A stretch of 64,000 nucleotides of DNA from Pinus tabuliformis. Its lineage: Eukaryota; Streptophyta; Pinopsida; Pinales; Pinaceae. The stretch spans positions 651,188,871 to 651,252,870 of the forward strand of contig CM062811.1 in the NCBI GenBank assembly GCA_031772625.1, given 5' to 3'. Below the pieces are notes generated by a model. The model searched no databases. It worked only from the letters and a program-made list of their open reading frames with translations, and was not told where the DNA came from. Both the position numbers and the translations under genes were made by a program. Shown one piece after another: positions 58,652-64,000 of this stretch; the stretch's first letter is position 1, and each line of letters begins with the position of its first letter.

Positions 58652-59261
58652 CATTACATAAATTTTGAAATCTAAAATGGGCCTCCAAAGGAATATTATA
58701 AAATAATAGTGGAAATAGTAAAATATGAATAGATTACCTCATCAAGTTTTGGAGGGAAAAAAGAAAAATGCTACTTTTTCAACTCGTATTTTCAACTTAT
58801 CTCCCTATGATTTAACTCAAATTTTGAGCAGGAGCACTTGTTAGATAGAAAATTTAGCGTATCCATTTTGCATACTTTTGATAGACCCTATTACACGAAA
58901 AATGTGAAATACATGAAAAAACGTGATTGAAATCACATTTTTCATGTAGTTCACACTTTTCATATAGTAGGGTCCATCGATAGTATGCAACATGGGTACT
59001 CCTTGGATGCAAAATTAAATTTTTCATCCAACAAGTGTTCCCGCTTAAAATTTGGGTAAAATCGTAAGGAGATAAGTTGAAAATATGAACTGAAAAAATA
59101 GTTTATTTTTTTATTTTTTAAATATTTTTATCATTTTACTCTGAAAATGGTGAATCATCCCTCATGGTTGACATCATTATATTGAATCTTATTGGTTCTT
59201 ATAAAGTTAATTTTTGTTGTACATTTTTTAGGCCCATTTTTACCTCAAAATTTCTCTAATG
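58652..59261 (+). mobile_element. Foldback MITE copy 3
   Basis: A 610-bp copy in the same orientation as copy 2. It shares TCTAAAATGGGCCTCC at the left, GGTGAATCATCCCTCATGGT near the right and the central AAAAAACGTGATTGAAATCA hairpin. Outer left end eroded (CATTACATAAATTTTGAAA). No coding capacity. Confidence 0.88.
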
Positions 59262-60531
59262 AAAAATTGAGTGCTTGAATCCTGTTTTTTTTAATGGTGT
59301 AAATGGATTCAACCCCATCAAAACTCCCTAGGGGCACCCAAAATATTGAAACTTATCTTACCAAAATTTCTATTGTTTTTGGGGTAAAGTTGAAACCTCA
59401 TTAAACTATACACGCATTCACTCACACATATATTTTATATTCATAGAAAAAAAAATGATTACTTAAAATTTTCAAACTTATTAATTTAAATTTGTATATT
59501 CATTTTACATTTCGACTTGTTCGATGGTGTTATATAATTTTTTTAGCTTTTTAAAAAAATATATTAATTTTCATTTGAGAAAAAGAATTGCATTTTTTTA
59601 TCATACATCGCAGCATTCAATATTTTGTCCATGTGACACAAAACTTATGTTGTATGACTTTGTTTTTTTCACACATTTAATATTAGTTGATATAGATTTA
59701 GAAAGAGGGTTGTTATGAGATGGTAGTGTTATAATATAATATTGCATTTAATAAATAGTTCATTTTTATTATTAAAATAAATAAAATGATATGATCAAAG
59801 TTAATCACTTTATTTTGGATTTATCTATAAAACTATCTTCCCCATTTATGTAAGGAATTAGTTTTTGGAGTTAATAAAAGTATTCAACTCTCCACTATTT
59901 TTTCTATTTATATATATGAAAAGCTAATACTCTTTAAACCTCTTCACCTCTTTTATCATTCAAATCTCTTCTTTTTAGCTACTAAGATGTTGTCATTAAA
60001 CCCACCACATTACCACCTCCATAACATATTGAGCATATTATTAACATTATGCCGAACACCACCCTTCCCAATAGCTAGTCTTATAATCTTATCCTTACTA
60101 AAACATCTAAGATTAACAAACAAATTTAAACATTATTACAAACCTGAAATTTTTTCCTTAACTCCTCGCCTTATAGACTACCTGACTTATGTTATTATTC
60201 CTAATTTTGTTTCAACTAGAAAAACTAAATAACTTGTCACCTAAATTACTCAATAATAACAAAAATAGAAATATAAAAATTAATCTTAAAATTATTATCC
60301 CAAAACTATAAATTACTCAATAATAACACAAACAAAAATATAAAAATTAATCTTAAAATTATTATCCCTAAACTACACAAACCTGCAGATGACATCAAAC
60401 CCAAAAAACAGTTAAAAATATTTCAAATTCTACGTCTCGTAAAAAAGACCCCAATCTTCCCTACTAAAATTGTTACCATAAATATTATCATTAATGCTCG
60501 ACATGCTTACTCAATTCTATTCCATAAAATC
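59262..60531. other. AT-rich spacer with a 67-bp tandem duplication
   Basis: 60244-60310 and 60311-60378 are tandem copies around AATTACTCAATAATAACA and ATTAATCTTAAAATTATTAT. A plus-strand frame at 59987-60232 has no recognisable domain and a biased Leu/Ile/Thr composition. No gene is supported. Confidence 0.55.
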
Positions 60532-60868
60532 TAGATATTTAAATTACTTATACCATTTATATCAAAGTTTTAATCACCCATTTAAATATTATATAATATA
60601 ATTCGTTATATACTACTATGTGAGTTGTCATTGTTGGATCATATCTATGAAACATAGTAGTTTCCATTCGCAATTGAGAGTTGATAAGAATGCGCTATCC
60701 ACACTCATAATAAGTCATGCGCGTTACCTGTTATTATTGTATGAAGAGTGATATATTACATGCTTTCTTTTATAAGATAAATGATGCATTATTTGCCTTT
60801 TCTTTTTACATATGATATATGATAGCCTCATTTGTAATATTGTAATTATGAAGTTAATAAATTAATAA
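60532..60868 (+). repeat. Dispersed repeat, copy B (pair with 52494-52838)
   Basis: See copy A. This copy lacks the 5.2-kb insertion found at the end of copy A. Confidence 0.88.
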
Positions 60869-61482
60869 ATCCGCTTAATACTCGCTTTTTATACTAAAAT
60901 TAAAATGTAATTGAAAATCAAAATTATTCATAGTAGAATTTGTCCATATTAATTGTTTTTATTGTTCATTCAGGAAAGTATAATGGTTTATTTATATATA
61001 CATGAAATTAGAATTTAAAACATTTTTTTGAATTTTATTAACAGAAAATTAATAAAGAAATGAATAGATTTTATTAAAATTATAAAAATATAAAAAGTTT
61101 ATAGTTATTAACGTTTTACTATGTGAGAGTTTTAATATATTTTGAAATTCTTTTGCAACTAGTAAACATGTAGTGAAAATAAATGTAATCAAGATTTCCT
61201 TTAAAATTATAAAATGAAAAGAAAATAAACTAAAAAAACAAGAAAAAACATTAATGACTAATAAAAAGCGATTTTTGTTTTCTACTTGAAATTTACAATC
61301 TTATATTTTTTTGCATTATTCCCTGGTAACTTTTATTCATGCTAACTTTGAATAGCTTTAGATCAGCCATTTTATGTTTAAATTTATTTACACAATCAAA
61401 ACGAAAATCGATTTGATAGAAGCCTGTGGAGATGTGGAAGATAAAAAAGACAACGTTGCCATATAAACAGAACTTTTGAACA
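60869..61482. other. AT-rich 3' flank of the host gene
   Basis: No gene. Contains the candidate poly(A) signal of the gene at 61383-61388. Confidence 0.5.
61383..61388 (-). terminator. Candidate poly(A) signal AATAAA
   Basis: The minus strand reads AATAAA 95 bp beyond the stop codon of the 61483-62772 gene. A second AATAAA lies about 55 bp further on. Confidence 0.4.
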
Positions 61483-62772
61483 TCAATTAACGACTACATT
61501 CTCCAATTCCATTTCATATACATTTGGACAAGTACTGGCCACGTAGGTGTAGAGAGTTTCCCTTAACCCGCGAACACATACCTTCCGGTGAGGTCCATAA
61601 GATTTCAACGAACCCGAACCATTCTTTGCTATTGACCAAACCAATGTGAGGATACACAAAAATTGAAACCGATTGTGACAATCCACAGAAATCTTGTCAA
61701 ACGTGGTGGCCCATATGAGGCATGTTTTTCTCTCTGAGTGAAAACTGCAGCGTATTTCAATGTTGCCATAATGGAAGGTGGCTTCTGTTGCTTCTCCTTC
61801 CAATGCAAACAAAGGAGGCAAAGTTAATGCACCCTCTGTATGAACTTTGGCACCTCCCGCAATGGTAGCAGTTATATTGTCCTTCGTAACCTTCAGCTTT
61901 ATGTCGTTCGTCGGCTTTAAGTTGTCCACCAACTTACCTAAACCATATATGTGGCTTCTCATTGAGCGGGGCAGTGGGTCACATATCACATGCATTGCGC
62001 AACAGAACAACAAATTGATCTTTTCGTAAATCCATATTCTCAATGGTGTGCTGAATTCCAACACTGTCGAAATAAGGCTTAGTAACAGAGGAATTAGCCA
62101 ATAGACCTTCTTAGTTTGTAGGAAGAACCCAGCCAAGTTTAACATTTTCAGTACCTTTTCCTCAGAAACTGACAAGTCCACAGGCAGAAGCATAGAACTA
62201 CCCTCTATCTGCCTCAGTGTGTGGCTGTCGAGTATGATATGATCTAAAACTTGTTCGAAAGTCATGTCCCTACCGGTGGCGACGTGTTCCCAAATTTCTT
62301 TATAATTCTCGAGAAACACTGCATTGGGGACCTCGGCGTTGGTGGAGACGTAGGTGAGCACGAATGCTGTGAACGCCAGTTCATTCCAGATGGATTGTGT
62401 GATGTAATAACACATTTTGCCATTGACAAACAACATGTTTTTGTCGGTTCCCCTTCTCACCAGATGGAAATCCGCACCCAAGTACGACAATCGGATCTCA
62501 TCATCCTCCCACTGGTTCCTAACTGGTGGATAATGAGGTCGTTCGAAGACAAAAAAGTACGGCACTCTCTTGAAGAGACGTCCTGGCAAACATTGAAGGC
62601 GGGTGTAAGATGGGGAGAGACCCAAAGGGCGCAACAAGCAGCCCACTACCCCTTGTAGCAGAGCCCCTAGCGGTGTTAGTTTCAAGAACTGCCATAGGCC
62701 CAAGCAGAGTTGGAAGGCCAATAGGACTTTACCCAAAATTGCCTTCACTTCTTCCTTCGACATCTTTACCAT
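61483..62772 (-). CDS. Intronless 429-residue protein of unknown family, likely membrane-associated
   Basis: The only clean, long host-type frame in the window. The start is the first ATG (MVKMSK); Met4 is an alternative. GC is well above the flanks. Visible features: hydrophobic, Leu-rich N-terminus (residues 12-52), FFVFERPHYPPVRNQWEDDE (73-92), acidic and aromatic middle, a strong hydrophobic segment IPLLLSLISTVLEF (227-240) followed by INLLFCCAMHVIC (252-264), the conserved YGLGKLVDNLKPTNDIKLKV block (276-295), and a third hydrophobic stretch FLCILTLVW (371-379). This suggests membrane association. No catalytic motif is recognised. A decayed paralogue of codons 218-295 lies at 14395-14660, so this is a gene family. 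Function unknown; it could be lineage-specific. Lack of introns leaves a retrogene origin possible, though no poly(A) or target duplication is visible. Confidence 0.85.
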   Translation of the reverse strand: MVKMSKEEVKAILGKVLLAFQLCLGLWQFLKLTPLGALLQGVVGCLLRPLGLSPSYTRLQCLPGRLFKRVPYFFVFERPHYPPVRNQWEDDEIRLSYLGADFHLVRRGTDKNMLFVNGKMCYYITQSIWNELAFTAFVLTYVSTNAEVPNAVFLENYKEIWEHVATGRDMTFEQVLDHIILDSHTLRQIEGSSMLLPVDLSVSEEKVLKMLNLAGFFLQTKKVYWLIPLLLSLISTVLEFSTPLRIWIYEKINLLFCCAMHVICDPLPRSMRSHIYGLGKLVDNLKPTNDIKLKVTKDNITATIAGGAKVHTEGALTLPPLFALEGEATEATFHYGNIEIRCSFHSERKTCLIWATTFDKISVDCHNRFQFLCILTLVWSIAKNGSGSLKSYGPHRKVCVRGLRETLYTYVASTCPNVYEMELENVVVN

Positions 62773-64000
62773 GAAAGATTATCCACTCTCCTTACTCACT
62801 CCACTGATCCTTCTCCTCGCCTTATTGTTATTCATCCTTTTCACTTTTTAAGGCATCTCCTTTTTCTCATAACTTCATCTTCAGGCAAAGCGCTTCCCTA
62901 CAAAGATCAGTGCAGCAGCATCAGTGTTTTCAGCCCATTGAACATGGAAGTACTGTCTTCTAACAGTCCTTTTGCCATAGGAATTCATTTTCATAATTAA
63001 AAAAACGAAACAAACTATATCTAATTTATCAGTTTTATTAAAGTATTTATAATACATATATAATTGATTACAAAGTATTATATCGAAAATCAGATATAGT
63101 AGAACACGGTTTCAATGAATTAGATTATTTTTTAAATTTTAATTTTTTTTATTATTACTATTATTATATATATATATATATATATATGTGTAATGGTATG
63201 GTAAGTTTTTAATTTATTTATTTTGCATATAACTCTGTAGCATAGTGTTGTACTTTCTTAATTGTTTAATTGATATATTAATATCATTCTTTGAAAGGAT
63301 TTGTTTGGATGTAATGTTTTTATATCCACTACATTAATTATTACATCACATTGTCTTGATGATGAACCACACTTGTTGGTTGGAAACTTAGACCCAATAT
63401 TACTCAATGTGATGGATCCCAAAGCATTACATTAAAATGGAGAAAAATGTCTCTATCTATTGAACAAATACAAACATCAAAATTGAAAATTTTGTTGAAA
63501 GGTACTTGTCCTATGAATCAAAAGTACTACCAACCAATCTAAAAAGTATCCAACATCATCAACATACGAAAGCTTGTAAAAAAAACAAGCAAACATGGAT
63601 TGTAGGTTCAATTTTCCAATTCCACCAATGAGAAAAACAAAAATCCTTGAACCTATGAAATTTGATATTGCAACTACAAAATAAAATGCAAAACTAATAT
63701 TCAATACCCTAAAAAATGTGAAACATGATGAAATGTATACATTTGATAGTTTCCTTCATAAATTATGTATAACAAAAACTTACTACATCCTTGTAATTCA
63801 ATGTAGTCTGAATCAAATAATAATACTATTGGAAAGGGAGATGATAGGCATATGGACTAATAACTTTGCTTGAAATATTCCAATGATTTGGAATGCAAAC
63901 AATGATGCTCAATTTGTACTTGAATCGTATGCTACAACTATATATTGTAGGTCATATATGATAGAACGAGACAAAACAATGGTGCCAATGTTTAAACATA
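62773..64000. other. 5' flank of the host gene and AT-rich DNA
   Basis: A GC-moderate leader of about 180 bp precedes the ATG on the minus strand, with no TATA box close by. ATTATAAATAC-type AT motifs near 63045-63060 are possible but weak. (TA)n at 63168-63187. A minus-strand frame at 63477-63704 has no recognised domain. Confidence 0.45.

Noticed and set aside
59987..60232. 81-codon plus-strand frame
   Set aside because: AT-rich, Leu/Ile-biased, no domain or context.

Overview
The window looks like a piece of a large, repeat-dominated seed-plant nuclear genome, most plausibly a gymnosperm. That assignment is inference, from the old and deeply nested LTR elements, a plant-type LINE ending in RNase H, and only one intact host-type gene in 64 kb. 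Outside the transposable elements the DNA is very AT-rich and full of microsatellites.

Layout. Positions 1-6.4 kb hold unassigned DNA, a foldback repeat, a 57-bp minisatellite, a 1.3-kb polypyrimidine tract and AT-rich local repeats. A nearly full-length but dead LINE occupies 6470-13167 and is bounded by a perfect 24-bp target duplication. Positions 13.2-17.1 kb hold AT-rich DNA, a broken paralogue of the 61.5-kb gene, a minus-strand coding relic and a second polypyrimidine tract. A decayed plus-strand Ty1/copia element (copia-1) lies at 17.1-20.5 kb, with a foldback MITE in its LTR. Positions 20.5-21.9 kb are unassigned but contain a promoter-like cluster. A decayed minus-strand copia element (copia-2) covers 21.9-26.4 kb and has a second MITE in its gag. 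Its 5' LTR is split by a complete Ty3/gypsy chromovirus (26439-34029, TSD AAAAT) and resumes at 34030-34996. An A/C-rich stretch and a candidate 2-kb LTR follow to 39.7 kb. From 39.7 to 44.4 kb the DNA is AT-rich with local tandem duplications. A plus-strand copia element (copia-3, same family as copia-1) at 45.0-50.2 kb splits a coding-like sequence. A poly(A)-tailed insertion of about 5.2 kb (52852-58072) has a tRNA-like head, a TAG-riddled ORF and no visible reverse transcriptase. A third MITE lies at 58.65-59.26 kb. The one clean host gene is on the minus strand at 61483-62772: intronless, 429 codons, family not recognised.

The genes do not form a pathway. The biology is insertion on insertion: copia-2 is older than the gypsy element and MITE-2, and copia-1 is older than MITE-1. 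The items I find most worth following are the foldback MITE family, the poly(A)-tailed chimeric retroposon, the orphan gene with its fragment 47 kb away, and the coding sequence split by copia-3.
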